Assembly (NCBI RefSeq): GCF_028471945.1
Contig: NZ_CP110128.1
Coordinates: forward strand, 4,452,501 to 4,516,500
Source: Pseudomonas sp. WJP1
GTDB lineage: Bacteria > Pseudomonadota > Gammaproteobacteria > Pseudomonadales > Pseudomonadaceae
Length of the DNA: 64,000 nt
Direction of reading: 5' to 3'
Shown: positions 8,218-17,731 of the stretch, one piece after another
Layout of the letters: the number at the start of each line of letters is the position of its first letter
How positions within the stretch are numbered: the first letter of the stretch is position 1
Notes under the pieces: model-generated
The model's input: only the letters and a program-made list of their open reading frames with translations
Database searches by the model: none
What the model was told of the DNA's origin: nothing
Position numbers and translations under genes: made by a program

Positions 8218-8433
8218 TCACGCCAGCTTGATCCCACCCCCCTGAATCTCATCCCGCGCAATCCGCAAATCGATGGCGTCCTGGTTGAGCCGATGAATCA
8301 GGTTGAGCAAGCGTTGACGCAACACTTCATCCTTGAGCTGTTCAGCGGCGCGCATCACGTCCAGCGCCGCGCTTTCATTGTTGGCGGCGACGGAGTCGAG
8401 CAGTTTGCGCAGGCTTCTTGATGGCCGATTCAT
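8218..8433 (-). CDS. Hypothetical small helical protein
   Basis: A 71-residue protein (MNRPSRSLRKLLDSV...) that is predicted to be all-helical and highly charged, with heptad-like leucines (about 25-55) suggesting a short coiled coil. I chose the ATG at 8433 because a purine-rich GGGAACG lies before it; an ATG further upstream at 8490 would add 19 poorly structured residues. I recognise no family and its function is unknown. It is monocistronic, facing DUF4287. Confidence 0.6.
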   Translation of the reverse strand: MNRPSRSLRKLLDSVAANNESAALDVMRAAEQLKDEVLRQRLLNLIHRLNQDAIDLRIARDEIQGGGIKLA

Positions 8434-8605
8434 GGGTCGTTCCCTGAGTTTTGGTTGAGGCGGATCATAGGCGCGCATTGTTGCGGCCATGTTGCAGCCA
8501 CAAAAGGTTTGAACGGCTTTTCAACAGGGTTGCGATGGCATGGGCTAATCTGCCTTCACGCTCGACAGACGTCACCGTCCCTCATCAGCCCGAGGCATCG
8601 GCAAT

Positions 8606-9751
8606 ATGATCATTTCGTCCGCATCCGATTATCGCGAGGCAGCGCGTCGCAAGCTCCCGCGTTTTTTGTTCGACTACATCGATGGCGGAGCCTATGCCGA
8701 GCATACGCTGAAGGCCAACAGCGCCGACTTGACGCAGGTCAGCCTGCGCCAGCGGATCCTCAAGAACGTCGAAGCGTTGAGCCTGCAAACCACCCTGTTC
8801 GATCAACGACTGTCGATGCCCATCGTGTTGGCACCGGTAGGCCTGACGGGCATGTTCGCCCGCCGCGGTGAGGTGCAGGCGGTCAAGGCCGCCGAAAACA
8901 AGGGCATCCCGTTGTGCCTGTCCACCGTGTCGGTGTGCTCGATCGAAGAAGTCTGCGCCAACACTCAACAACCCATCTGGTTTCAGCTGTATGTGCTCAA
9001 GGACCGGGGCTTCATGAAAAACGCCCTGGAACGCGCCAAGGCCGCCGGTGTGCAGAACCTGGTGTTCACGGTGGATATGCCCACGCCTGGCGCCCGTTAT
9101 CGCGATGCCCATTCGGGCATGTCCGGTCCCTATGCATCGTCGCGGCGGATGCTGCAGGCTATGACCAGACCCGACTGGGCCTTAAACGTCGGCCTGCTGG
9201 GCCGTCCACATGACCTGGGCAACGTCTCGAAGTACCTCGGCAAGGCCGTTACCCTCGAAGACTACATCGGCTGGCTGGCCAACAACTTCGACCCCTCGAT
9301 CAGCTGGAGCGACCTGGAGTGGATTCGCGACTTCTGGAAAGGCCCGATGATCATCAAGGGCATTCTCGACCCCGAAGACGCCAGGGATGCGGTCACTTTT
9401 GGCGCCGACGGCATTATCGTCTCCAACCACGGCGGCCGCCAGCTGGACGGCGTGCTCTCCACGGCCCAAGCGTTGCCGCCGATCATGCAAGCGGTCGGCA
9501 ATGACCTAAAGGTGCTGGTCGATTCGGGGATCCGCTCGGGGCTGGATGTGGTGCGCATGTTGGCCCTGGGCGCAAAAGGGGTGCTCCTGGGACGCTCCAT
9601 GGCCTATGCACTGGCGGCCGATGGGCAACGCGGGGTGGAAAACATGCTGGATATTTTCGCCAAGGAAATGCGCGTGGCCATGACCTTGACGGGGGTCACC
9701 TCTATTGATCAGATCAACGAATCGATTCTGGTGCGCCATCCCCTCAAGTAA
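8606..9751 (+). CDS. lldD: FMN-dependent L-lactate dehydrogenase
   Basis: A 381-residue member of the alpha-hydroxy-acid oxidase family. It oxidises L-lactate to pyruvate at the inner membrane and passes electrons to quinone. The start [20 protein letters not shown] and the FMN/active-site block [13 protein letters not shown] with catalytic His275 match LldD closely, and [12 protein letters not shown] plus the C-terminal LVRHPLK are also typical. Length equals the E. coli enzyme. Neither a lactate permease nor a D-lactate dehydrogenase is adjacent, unlike the usual lldPD arrangement. It is followed 37 bp later by a metallophosphoesterase gene. Confidence 0.95.
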   Translation: MIISSASDYREAARRKLPRFLFDYIDGGAYAEHTLKANSADLTQVSLRQRILKNVEALSLQTTLFDQRLSMPIVLAPVGLTGMFARRGEVQAVKAAENKGIPLCLSTVSVCSIEEVCANTQQPIWFQLYVLKDRGFMKNALERAKAAGVQNLVFTVDMPTPGARYRDAHSGMSGPYASSRRMLQAMTRPDWALNVGLLGRPHDLGNVSKYLGKAVTLEDYIGWLANNFDPSISWSDLEWIRDFWKGPMIIKGILDPEDARDAVTFGADGIIVSNHGGRQLDGVLSTAQALPPIMQAVGNDLKVLVDSGIRSGLDVVRMLALGAKGVLLGRSMAYALAADGQRGVENMLDIFAKEMRVAMTLTGVTSIDQINESILVRHPLK

Positions 9752-9788
9752 GTGGCCACCAACCTTCATGACTGCCAGGAACCGTTCC

Positions 9789-10556
9789 ATGCGCATCGCC
9801 CTGCTTTCCGATATCCACTTGTCCGTCGATACCCTGCCTTTTCCGGCTGTGGACGCCGATATCCTGATCCTGGCCGGCGACATATCCCGACCGGCCGCGG
9901 CCATCGAGTGGGCCAGGGCATGCCCGATACCGGTGCTGTACGTGGCCGGCAATCACGAGTTCTATGGCAGTGACCTGATCTCGACCTACGATCAGTTGCA
10001 CAGGTTGGCGCAAGGCACACCGATCCGCGTGCTGGAACGCACGGCGCATATTCACGACGGCGTACGGTTCCTCGGTTGTACCCTGTGGTCCGATTATCGC
10101 CTCTTTGATCAGGCAGAAGAGCGGGCGCAGGGGATCGACATGGCCACCCGGCTCATCCGCGACTTCAGCCGCATCAAGGTTTCGCCGGATTTTCCAGACC
10201 TGTTCACGCCGGCCATTTCCCAGATGCTGTTCATGCAGACGGTCGCCTGGCTGGAAGACTGCTTTGCCACCGACCCCGACATCCCCACGGTGGTGATCTC
10301 GCATTTCGCGCCGACACGCTTGAGCATCAGCCCGGGTTTCGCCGATTCGCCGATCAACGCGAGTTTCGTTTCAGACCTCCGGGAACGGATCGAGACGTGG
10401 CAGCCCGCACTTTGGCTGCACGGGCACACCCATGGCAGCTTCGATTACCGGATCGGCAAGACCCGGGTCATGTGCAACGCCCGGGGCTATGCCAAGGGGG
10501 GTGTCAATGAAAATGCTCAATTCAACTCCGCCCATGTGATTGAGCTGAATCCATGA
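9789..10556 (+). CDS. Calcineurin-like metallophosphoesterase
   Basis: A 255-residue cytoplasmic phosphoesterase with the ordered motifs of the family: SDIHLS (Asp8, His10), LAGDIS, GNHEFY, SHFAPT and HGHTHGS, which form the di-metal centre. The ATG at 9789 is preferred over one at 9768 because AGGAA precedes it and the first strand MRIALLSDIH begins there, as is usual. The substrate (phosphodiester, nucleotide or protein) is unknown. It may be cotranscribed with lldD. Confidence 0.9.
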   Translation: MRIALLSDIHLSVDTLPFPAVDADILILAGDISRPAAAIEWARACPIPVLYVAGNHEFYGSDLISTYDQLHRLAQGTPIRVLERTAHIHDGVRFLGCTLWSDYRLFDQAEERAQGIDMATRLIRDFSRIKVSPDFPDLFTPAISQMLFMQTVAWLEDCFATDPDIPTVVISHFAPTRLSISPGFADSPINASFVSDLRERIETWQPALWLHGHTHGSFDYRIGKTRVMCNARGYAKGGVNENAQFNSAHVIELNP

Positions 10557-10776
10557 TCCCTGCTCTCATACCAAAGCGTTAACCGGCCACACCCTTGTCT
10601 AGTGGTCGGTGGCAGGGTTTGCCCCTACATTGCCCGCGCCCAAAGGGAACAGCCCTTCGGGCCTTGCCCATGGCCTCAGCACAAAAATCGTATCGCATGG
10701 CCCTTTGCTGGATTTAGTATCTGTCATGGCCAACCAGATCGCCCCTTTCGGCAACTTCGCCAACGGACATTGACCC

Positions 10777-11295
10777 ATGGACATCGCCCCCCGTTTCATC
10801 ATTCATGAAACCGCCCACTGGATCCTCAACCACCATATGTCTTCGGCGCTGCCCGGCTACCTGGTCCTGGGAACCCGGCACAACGCCAATTCGCTGTCCG
10901 ACCTTCCCGAGCAGGCCCTGGCCGAGATGGGCGTACTGCTCGCCAGAGTCCAGAAAACCCTGCAAGTGGAGTTGAAGCCCAAGTGGCTCTACATCAGCCG
11001 ATTCGGCCATGATCCGCGCTTCCCCATCCATTTCCATTACATACCGGTGTATCAGTGGGTCGAAGACCTGTTCTGGCAGGATGAGCGCTACAGGCTGCTG
11101 GAAAACTTCGGCGCCAGTGCCGCTGCGCATACGCTGACCGATGGCGCGGAAATGACCCTGTTCATCTGGCGTGAATTTGGCGAGAACCCGTTACCTCCGG
11201 CCATTGAAGGGCCGTCGATCGACCAGGTCATCGACCGTTTGCGCACAGCCTTCAGTCCGGTGAGCCAGCGCCTGCTTGTTCAAGTCGACAGCTGA
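10777..11295 (+). CDS. HIT-like nucleotide-binding protein
   Basis: A 172-residue protein of the HIT-like superfamily. It shows the first-strand region WILNHHMSSALPGYLVLGTR, the central KPKWLYISRFGHD and a degenerate HIT triad HFHYIPVY (about 88-95) in place of HxHxHxx. Loss of the middle or last His may reduce nucleotidyl hydrolase or transferase activity. The gene stands alone. The ~220 bp before it contain no recognised site. Confidence 0.7.
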   Translation: MDIAPRFIIHETAHWILNHHMSSALPGYLVLGTRHNANSLSDLPEQALAEMGVLLARVQKTLQVELKPKWLYISRFGHDPRFPIHFHYIPVYQWVEDLFWQDERYRLLENFGASAAAHTLTDGAEMTLFIWREFGENPLPPAIEGPSIDQVIDRLRTAFSPVSQRLLVQVDS

Positions 11296-11379
11296 CTTCG
11301 GCGATCGCGGTGCTAACATGACGGGCGTACCCGGATGCCTCACCCAGCGCATCCCCCATCAACAGCCGGCAGTCACCGC

Positions 11380-13086
11380 ATGATCGAAGTCACCGAAGTT
11401 TCCATTGCCCAACTGCGCGCTGCGCTCGAATCCGGCCAGACCACCGCCGTTGCGCTGGTCCAGGCTTATCTGGCCAGGATCGATGCCTACGACACGCCCC
11501 AGACGCCCACTGCGCTCAACGCGGTGGTGGTGCGCAACCCCGATGCGTTGCAAGAGGCGCAGGCCAGCGATGCTCGTCGAGCCAAGGGCCAGACATTGGG
11601 CCCGCTTGATGGCATCCCTTACACGGCCAAGGACAGTTACCTGGTCAAGGGCCTCACCGCCGCCTCCGGCAGTCCGGCCTTCAAGGACCTGGTCGCCTAT
11701 CGCGATGCATTCACCGTCGAACGCTTGCGCGCCGGCGGTGCCATCTGCCTGGGCAAGACCAACATGCCGCCGATGGCCAATGGCGGTATGCAGCGTGGCG
11801 TCTACGGCCGCGCAGAAAGCCCGTACAACGCCGACTACCTCACCGCCCCCTTCGCCTCGGGCTCTTCGAACGGTGCCGGGACGGCCACGGCCGCGAGTTT
11901 TGCCGCCTTCGGCCTGGCTGAAGAAACCTGGTCGAGCGGTCGCGGCCCTGCGTCCAACAATGGCTTGTGTGCCTACACGCCGTCACGCGGCGTGATCTCG
12001 GTGCGCGGCAACTGGCCGTTGACGCCGACCATGGACGTGGTCGTGCCGTTTGCCAGGACCATGGCCGACCTGCTCGAGGTGCTCGACGTGGTGGTGGCCG
12101 AGGACCCGGACACCCGCGGCGACCTGTGGCGCCTGCAACCCTGGGTGCCGATTCCGGCTGTCGATTCGGTGCGCCCCGCTTCTTACCAAGACCTGGCGGT
12201 CAACGCCGCTGCACTGGCCGGCAAGCGCCTGGGCGTTCCGCGCATGTACATCAACGCCGATCCCGAGGCCGGTACCAGCGAGTCCCCTGGCATCGGCGGC
12301 CCGACCGGGCAGCGCATTCACACCCGGCCGTCGGTGATCGGGCTCTGGGAACAGGCACGCCAAGCCTTGCAAGCCGCTGGCGCCGAGGTCATCGAGGTCG
12401 ATTTCCCCCTCGTCTCCAACTGCGAGGGCGATCGCCCCGGTGCGCCGACCGTGTTCAATCGCGGGATCGTGTCCAAGGAGTTCCTGCATCACGAGTTGTG
12501 GGACCTGACGGCCTGGGCGTTCGACGACTTCCTGCAGGCCAACGGCGATCCGAAATTGAACCGCCTGGTCGATGTCGACGGGCCGCTGATTTTCCCCCAC
12601 GACCCGGGCACCCTGCCCAACCGCGAGGGCGACCTTGCCGCCGGCATGGACGAGTACGTGCGCATGGCCGAGCGCGGCATTACCCCGTGGGACCAGATCC
12701 CCACGGTGCCGGACGGCCTGCGCGGCCTCGAACACACCCGCAATATCGATCTTGAGCAGTGGATGGATGGTTTGGGGCTCGATGCGGTGATTTTCCCGAC
12801 GGTCGCCGACGTCGGCCCGGCCAATGCCGACGTCGATCCGGCGGCGGCGGACATCGCCTGGAGCAACGGTGTCTGGGTGGCCAACGGCAACCTCGCGATA
12901 CGCCATCTAGGTGTACCAACGGTTACCGTGCCGATGGGGATAATGCCAGACATCGGCATGCCCGTGGGGCTGACCTTTGCCGGTCGCGCCTATGACGACT
13001 CGAGCCTGCTGCGCCTGGCGTCGGCGTTCGAAGCCACAGGCTCCAAGCGCTTGATCCCGCCGCGTACCCCACCGCTGGGCGAGTGA
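11380..13086 (+). CDS. Amidase signature family enzyme
   Basis: About 568 residues with the Ser-cisSer-Lys triad of the amidase signature family: Lys84 in YTAKDSY, cis-Ser162 in SGSSNG and nucleophile Ser186 in EETWSSGRGPAS. The usual GGS before the nucleophile is replaced by WSS, which may alter the oxyanion pocket. The enzyme hydrolyses a carboxamide, and its natural substrate is unknown. The ATG at 11380 (MIEVTEVSIAQLRAAL) starts at the first predicted helix; an in-frame ATG at 11335 would add 15 residues. No signal peptide is seen. Confidence 0.88.
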   Translation: MIEVTEVSIAQLRAALESGQTTAVALVQAYLARIDAYDTPQTPTALNAVVVRNPDALQEAQASDARRAKGQTLGPLDGIPYTAKDSYLVKGLTAASGSPAFKDLVAYRDAFTVERLRAGGAICLGKTNMPPMANGGMQRGVYGRAESPYNADYLTAPFASGSSNGAGTATAASFAAFGLAEETWSSGRGPASNNGLCAYTPSRGVISVRGNWPLTPTMDVVVPFARTMADLLEVLDVVVAEDPDTRGDLWRLQPWVPIPAVDSVRPASYQDLAVNAAALAGKRLGVPRMYINADPEAGTSESPGIGGPTGQRIHTRPSVIGLWEQARQALQAAGAEVIEVDFPLVSNCEGDRPGAPTVFNRGIVSKEFLHHELWDLTAWAFDDFLQANGDPKLNRLVDVDGPLIFPHDPGTLPNREGDLAAGMDEYVRMAERGITPWDQIPTVPDGLRGLEHTRNIDLEQWMDGLGLDAVIFPTVADVGPANADVDPAAADIAWSNGVWVANGNLAIRHLGVPTVTVPMGIMPDIGMPVGLTFAGRAYDDSSLLRLASAFEATGSKRLIPPRTPPLGE

Positions 13087-13093
13087 TCGTACG

Positions 13094-13128
13094 GGCGGGA
13101 CTGGAGCGTTTCAGGCGCCAGTCCCGCC
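13094..13128 (+). terminator. Hairpin after amidase gene
   Basis: An 11-bp perfect stem (GGCGGGACTGG with CCAGTCCCGCC) and 13-base loop start 7 bp after the amidase stop. No T-run follows, so this may be a weak terminator or an RNA-stabilising hairpin. Confidence 0.5.
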
Positions 13129-13354
13129 ACCGCCACCGACTGGTGCACCCGGGTGCACGTGGCGCTTTATAAAAGTGCAGACAGCGGATGCGGCGCCGTT
13201 CTTTGGCACCGACGTTCGATGGTCTCCCCTCGCCCCAGAACCGCACAAAACTGCGGTTTTCACCCGGTAAAGCCGTGCCCCCACCTGTGTATTGGCTTCG
13301 ATCACGACCTCAAGCGCATTTCTGGCGCGTGACTTGCTAGTAACACCTCAACCC

Positions 13355-13398
13355 TGCAGTCAACGCTGATTGCATGCATACGACAAAGGCGCCGTGTG
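13355..13398 (+). promoter_or_regulatory. Two-hairpin ANTAR-type antitermination motif (NasT/NasR target)
   Basis: Two stem-loops with six-base loops lie in tandem. P1 is TGCAGTC, loop AACGCT, GATTGCA (13355-13374). P2 is CATACGAC, loop AAAGGC, GCCGTGTG (13377-13398) with one mismatch. Both loops have A at position 1 and G at position 4, the signature bound by ANTAR-domain antiterminators such as NasR/NasT. The P2 loop and 3' arm overlap the 5' arm of the following terminator (13385-13393), so P2 formation and termination are mutually exclusive. The placement before an assimilatory nitrate reductase gene fits known nas control. Confidence 0.8.
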
Positions 13399-13441
13399 TC
13401 CCCCGTTTTTACTGACGGTGGGCCGCATGGCGCCTTTTTTG
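13385..13441 (+). terminator. Leader terminator before the nitrate reductase gene
   Basis: AAAGGCGCC (13385-13393) pairs with GGCGCCTTT (13429-13437), followed by a T-run, within the untranslated leader and 45-100 bp before the start codon. Read with the overlapping ANTAR hairpins, it is the attenuator that would block transcription without the antiterminator. Confidence 0.82.
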
Positions 13442-13485
13442 TTTCCGGCTTCGGCAACGGCCGGCAAGAGATTCGAGGGGCGAGG

Positions 13486-16400
13486 ATGGCAAGCAAAACC
13501 GTACGCAGTGTATGTCCCTATTGTGGTGTGGGCTGCGGCATCGTCATGCAGGTCGAAAACAACCGGGTCGTCAAGGTCAGCGGCGACAAGGCCCACCCGA
13601 CCAACGCCGGCAGGCTCTGCACCAAAGGCACCACCTGCGGCCAGGCCATCGCCGAGTCGGGCCGGATGGAGCATGCCTACCTGCGCCACGAACGCCGCCG
13701 CGACCCGGTGCGCATCGCCATGGACAAGGCCATCAGCGAGACGGCCAGCCGGCTGCGAGACACCCTCGAGCGCCACGGCCCCGATGCGTTGTCGTTCTAC
13801 GTGTCCGGGCAAATGTCGCTGGAAGCCCAATACCTGATCAACAAACTGGCCAAGGGTTTTGTCGGTACCCACAACATCGAATCCAATTCCCGCCTGTGCA
13901 TGGCCAGCGCCGGCAGCGGCTACAAGCTCTCCCTCGGTTCTGACGGCCCTCCGGGTTCGTATCAGGACTTCGATCAGGCGGACCTGTTTTTCGTCATCGG
14001 CGCCAACATGGCCGACTGTCACCCGATCCTGTTCCTGCGCATGATGGACCGGGTCAAGGCCGGGGCGAAGCTGATCGTGGTCGACCCACGGCGCAGCGCC
14101 ACCGCGGACAAGGCCGACCTGTTCCTGCCGATCAAGCCTGGGACCGACCTGGCATTGCTCAATGGCTTGCTGCACCTGCTGGTGAAAAACGGCCACACCG
14201 ACCCAGCCTTCATCGCGGCGTTCACCGAAGGCTGGGACGCCATGCCGGAGTTTCTCGAGGACTATCCGTCAGCCCGGGTCGCGCACCTCACCGGCCTGCC
14301 CGAGGCGGACATTCGCCAGGCCGCGCAATGGATCGGCGAAGCCGCGCAGTGGATGAGCTGCTGGACCATGGGGCTCAACCAGAGCACCCACGGCACCTGG
14401 AACACCAACGCCCTGTGCAACCTGCACCTGGCCACCGGGACGATCTGCCGGCCCGGCAGCGGGCCGTTTTCCCTGACCGGGCAACCGAACGCCATGGGCG
14501 GTCGCGAGATGGGCTACATGGGCCCAGGCCTGCCCGGCCAGCGGTCGATGCTGGTGGAGGCGGACCGCGAATTCATCGAGGATTTGTGGGGCATCCCGCG
14601 CGACCGCCTGCCGCGCAGCGCCGGTGGCGGCACCGTGGCCATGTTCGAAGACATGAGCGCCGGACGGATCAAGGCCTGCTGGATCATCTGCACCAACCCG
14701 GTCGCGTCGGGCCCCAACCGCCAGAAAGTGATCGACGGCCTGCAGGCGGCCGAGCTGGTCATTACCCAGGACGCCTACCTCGACACCGAGACCAACCGTT
14801 ACGCCGACATCCTGCTGCCCGGCGCGCTCTGGGCCGAAGCCGAGGGCGTGATGATCAACTCCGAGCGCAACCTGACGCTGATGCAAAAAGCCGTGGAGCC
14901 CCCGGGCGAGACGCTGCCTGACTGGCAGATCATCGCCCGGGTGGCCTGCGAGATGGGCTTCGCCGCGGCGTTCACCTACAGCACTGCCGATGAGGTATTC
15001 GAAGAGATCAAGCGCGCCTGGAACCCCAAGACCGGTTATGACATTCGCGGCGCCAGCTACCCGCGCCTGCGTGATAAACCCCTGCAATGGCCCTGCGCCA
15101 GCGATACCGCGGCGGACCGCAATCCGATTCGCTACCTCAACAATGGCGTCAGCCAGACGCTCAGGATCGAAGCCGATGGCAGCCAGCCGGCGATCGTCTT
15201 TGCCACCGAGCGCGGCAAAGGCATCTTCCTCGCCCGGCCGCACATGGCACCCGCCGAAATGCCGGACGAAACCTTTCCCTTCGTGCTCAACACCGGACGC
15301 CTGCAGCACCAGTGGCACACCCTGACCAAGACCGGCAAGGTGGCGACCCTGAACAAGCTCAACCCGGGCCCCTTCGTCGAGATCCATCCCGAGGATGCCA
15401 GCGCGTTGGGCATCGAGGACAAGGACCCGGTCGAGGTGCGCTCGGTGCGCGGTCGGGCCGTGTTGCCGGCGGTGGTGAGCGACCGCGTGCGCCAGGGCAA
15501 CTGCTTTGCGCCCTTTCACTGGAACGATGTGTTCGGCGAGAACCTGGCGATCAATGCCGTGACCAACGATGCCGTCGACCCGATCTCGCAGCAGCCCGAA
15601 TTCAAATTCTGTGCGGTCGCCCTGCAACGTGTCGAACTGATCGACCATCAGTTCCTGCAAACACCAGCGCCTGCCACCGTCGACTCATCCCCCTTACCAG
15701 AGGAACTCGCCATGTCGAGCATCGAGACCTTCGCCGATCTCGCGGGCATCCGTCGCCTGCCCTCCCCGCAATTGAACGACAGTGAACGCACCTACCTCGC
15801 CGGTTTCCTCAGTGGCCTGCAATCCCCGGCCGGTCGCCAGGCCGCCGGTGTACCGGTGCTGCCGGCCAGCGCGCCCCTGGCCACCGAGACTCGGCTGTGG
15901 CTGGACGGGCTCCTGGGTGGCTTGTTCAGTCGGGTCGATGCGGGTGTAGCTGATCAGGCTGGAACCCTGTCCCCCGCCATTGCAGAAAATGCCCCCGCCG
16001 TGACCTTGCTCTGGGCGTCGCAAACCGGCAATGCCGAGACCCTCGCCGAGCGTATGGCCGCGCGCCTGCGCGACGGCGGTTTCGCCGTGGAGCTGAGCGC
16101 GATGGCCGACTTCCCCGCCAGCAAATTGGCCAGCACGCAGAACCTGGCCCTGATCAGCAGCACCTTCGGCGATGGCGATCCGCCGGACAATGGCGAAGGT
16201 TTCTGGCACACCCTCAGCACCGCCCAGACGCGCCTGGAATCGCTGCGCTTTGCCGTGCTGGCCCTGGGTGATCCGGCCTACGACCGGTTCTGCCAGCATG
16301 GCAAGCAACTCGATCAACGCCTGCAGGAACTGGGCGCCACCCGCCTGCTGGAACGGGTCGATTGCGACACCGAGTTCGAGGAGCGCGCCGATACCTGGCT

Positions 16401-17580
16401 GGCGCAATTGCAAAAGACCCTCAAGCCCGAGGCTGTGGTCGCCGCTCCGGCGCCTAACAACAGTGCCGCCGAGACACCCGGCAAGTCCAAGCCCCATGCT
16501 TCGCGGCTGTTGGCAAACCTTCACCTGAACCGCCAGAGCCCGCACAAGGAAACCCGCATGTTTTCCCTGGACCTGGCGGATTCCGGACTGGGCTATGAAG
16601 CGGGAGACGCGCTGGGTGTCCATCCGCGCAACTGCCCGGAACTGGTCGACGAGCTGCTCGAGCTGACCCGGTTGCATGGCGAGACGCCGGTGAGCGTCGA
16701 TAAATACGGCGAGCTGTCGTTGCGTCAGGCGCTGACCGAACACTTCGAAATCGCCCGGCCCAACAGCGACACCCTGGCCTTCATCGCCGAGCGCAGCGCC
16801 AACCCTGGTTTGAAACAGCTGCTGGGCAATGAGCACAAGGCTCAGTTGAAAGACTGGATGTGGGGGCGGCAACTGGCGGACGTGCTGCAGGAGTATCCGC
16901 TGGACTGCTCGGCGAGCGAGCTCCTGGGCACCTTCAAGCGCCTGCAACCGCGCCTGTATTCAATCGCTTCGAGCGCCAAGGCGCATCCACGGGAAGTCCA
17001 TCTCACCGTGGCCGCGGTGCGCTACGGCAAACGCAAGGGCGTGTCCTCGACCTTCCTCGCCGACCGCGCCCAGGACGCCGAAGTACCGGTATTCGTCCAG
17101 CCGTCGAAACACTTTCGTGTGCCGAACGACGGCGATGTGCCGATGATCATGATCGGCCCCGGCACCGGGGTCGCGCCCTTCCGCGCCTTCCTGCAGGAGC
17201 GCCGGGCGCGGGGCGACCAGGGCAAGAACTGGCTGTTCTTCGGCGAACAGCACGCCGCCAGTGATTTCTACTATCGCGACGAACTGCAAGGCATGCAACA
17301 CGATGGCCTGCTGACACAACTGAGCCTGGCCTTTTCCCGCGACCAGGCCGAAAAAATTTACGTGCAGGACCGCATTCGCGAACAAGGCGCCGAACTCTGG
17401 CGCTGGCTGCAGGACGGCGCCAGGTTGTACATCTGTGGCGATGCCAGCTGCATGGCCAAGGATGTCGACCAGGCCTTGCGCCAGGTCGCCCAGCACCACG
17501 GCGGGCTGGACCCGCAAGGCGCGGCTGATTACTGGCGGCAGATGAGTGAGCAGAAGCGTTATTTGCGGGATGTTTATTGA
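13486..17580 (+). CDS. Fused assimilatory nitrate reductase / CysJ-like flavoprotein
   Basis: A single 1364-residue protein. Residues 1-about 700 are a NasA-type molybdoenzyme: [4Fe-4S] ligands Cys10, Cys13, Cys17 and Cys45, and the molybdenum ligand Cys138 in SRLCMASA. A linker follows, then a flavodoxin domain from about 839 (LLWASQTGNAET), an FAD domain (RLYSIASSA) and an NADPH-binding module (GPGTGVAPFRAFL) ending YLRDVY as in CysJ. The design passes electrons from NADPH through FAD and FMN to the molybdenum site, reducing nitrate to nitrite in the cytoplasm without a separate NasC/NasB. I chose ATG 13486 because GAGGGGCGAGG precedes it. The leader carries an ANTAR antitermination switch. 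No nitrite reductase gene is in the window. Confidence 0.93.
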   Translation: MASKTVRSVCPYCGVGCGIVMQVENNRVVKVSGDKAHPTNAGRLCTKGTTCGQAIAESGRMEHAYLRHERRRDPVRIAMDKAISETASRLRDTLERHGPDALSFYVSGQMSLEAQYLINKLAKGFVGTHNIESNSRLCMASAGSGYKLSLGSDGPPGSYQDFDQADLFFVIGANMADCHPILFLRMMDRVKAGAKLIVVDPRRSATADKADLFLPIKPGTDLALLNGLLHLLVKNGHTDPAFIAAFTEGWDAMPEFLEDYPSARVAHLTGLPEADIRQAAQWIGEAAQWMSCWTMGLNQSTHGTWNTNALCNLHLATGTICRPGSGPFSLTGQPNAMGGREMGYMGPGLPGQRSMLVEADREFIEDLWGIPRDRLPRSAGGGTVAMFEDMSAGRIKACWIICTNPVASGPNRQKVIDGLQAAELVITQDAYLDTETNRYADILLPGALWAEAEGVMINSERNLTLMQKAVEPPGETLPDWQIIARVACEMGFAAAFTYSTADEVFEEIKRAWNPKTGYDIRGASYPRLRDKPLQWPCASDTAADRNPIRYLNNGVSQTLRIEADGSQPAIVFATERGKGIFLARPHMAPAEMPDETFPFVLNTGRLQHQWHTLTKTGKVATLNKLNPGPFVEIHPEDASALGIEDKDPVEVRSVRGRAVLPAVVSDRVRQGNCFAPFHWNDVFGENLAINAVTNDAVDPISQQPEFKFCAVALQRVELIDHQFLQTPAPATVDSSPLPEELAMSSIETFADLAGIRRLPSPQLNDSERTYLAGFLSGLQSPAGRQAAGVPVLPASAPLATETRLWLDGLLGGLFSRVDAGVADQAGTLSPAIAENAPAVTLLWASQTGNAETLAERMAARLRDGGFAVELSAMADFPASKLASTQNLALISSTFGDGDPPDNGEGFWHTLSTAQTRLESLRFAVLALGDPAYDRFCQHGKQLDQRLQELGATRLLERVDCDTEFEERADTWLAQLQKTLKPEAVVAAPAPNNSAAETPGKSKPHASRLLANLHLNRQSPHKETRMFSLDLADSGLGYEAGDALGVHPRNCPELVDELLELTRLHGETPVSVDKYGELSLRQALTEHFEIARPNSDTLAFIAERSANPGLKQLLGNEHKAQLKDWMWGRQLADVLQEYPLDCSASELLGTFKRLQPRLYSIASSAKAHPREVHLTVAAVRYGKRKGVSSTFLADRAQDAEVPVFVQPSKHFRVPNDGDVPMIMIGPGTGVAPFRAFLQERRARGDQGKNWLFFGEQHAASDFYYRDELQGMQHDGLLTQLSLAFSRDQAEKIYVQDRIREQGAELWRWLQDGARLYICGDASCMAKDVDQALRQVAQHHGGLDPQGAADYWRQMSEQKRYLRDVY

Positions 17581-17731
17581 GTGGTTGGTGGGAGTCGGTG
17601 ACAGCCGAGTTGCCGGCGATGGTGGCCTTGAGCGTTGCGTTGGTTGATCCATGCCGCGTCGAAGCTTGTGGGAGATTGTTCTGAGTACATATCCATTGCT
17701 GCGGTAACGGCCACCTATGGTTTCGCTCTTA

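Noticed and set aside
13396..13485. Extra 30-residue N-terminus for the nitrate reductase fusion
   Set aside because: It would begin inside the terminator hairpin of the leader, and a strong ribosome site plus the MASKTVRSVCPYCG start favour 13486.
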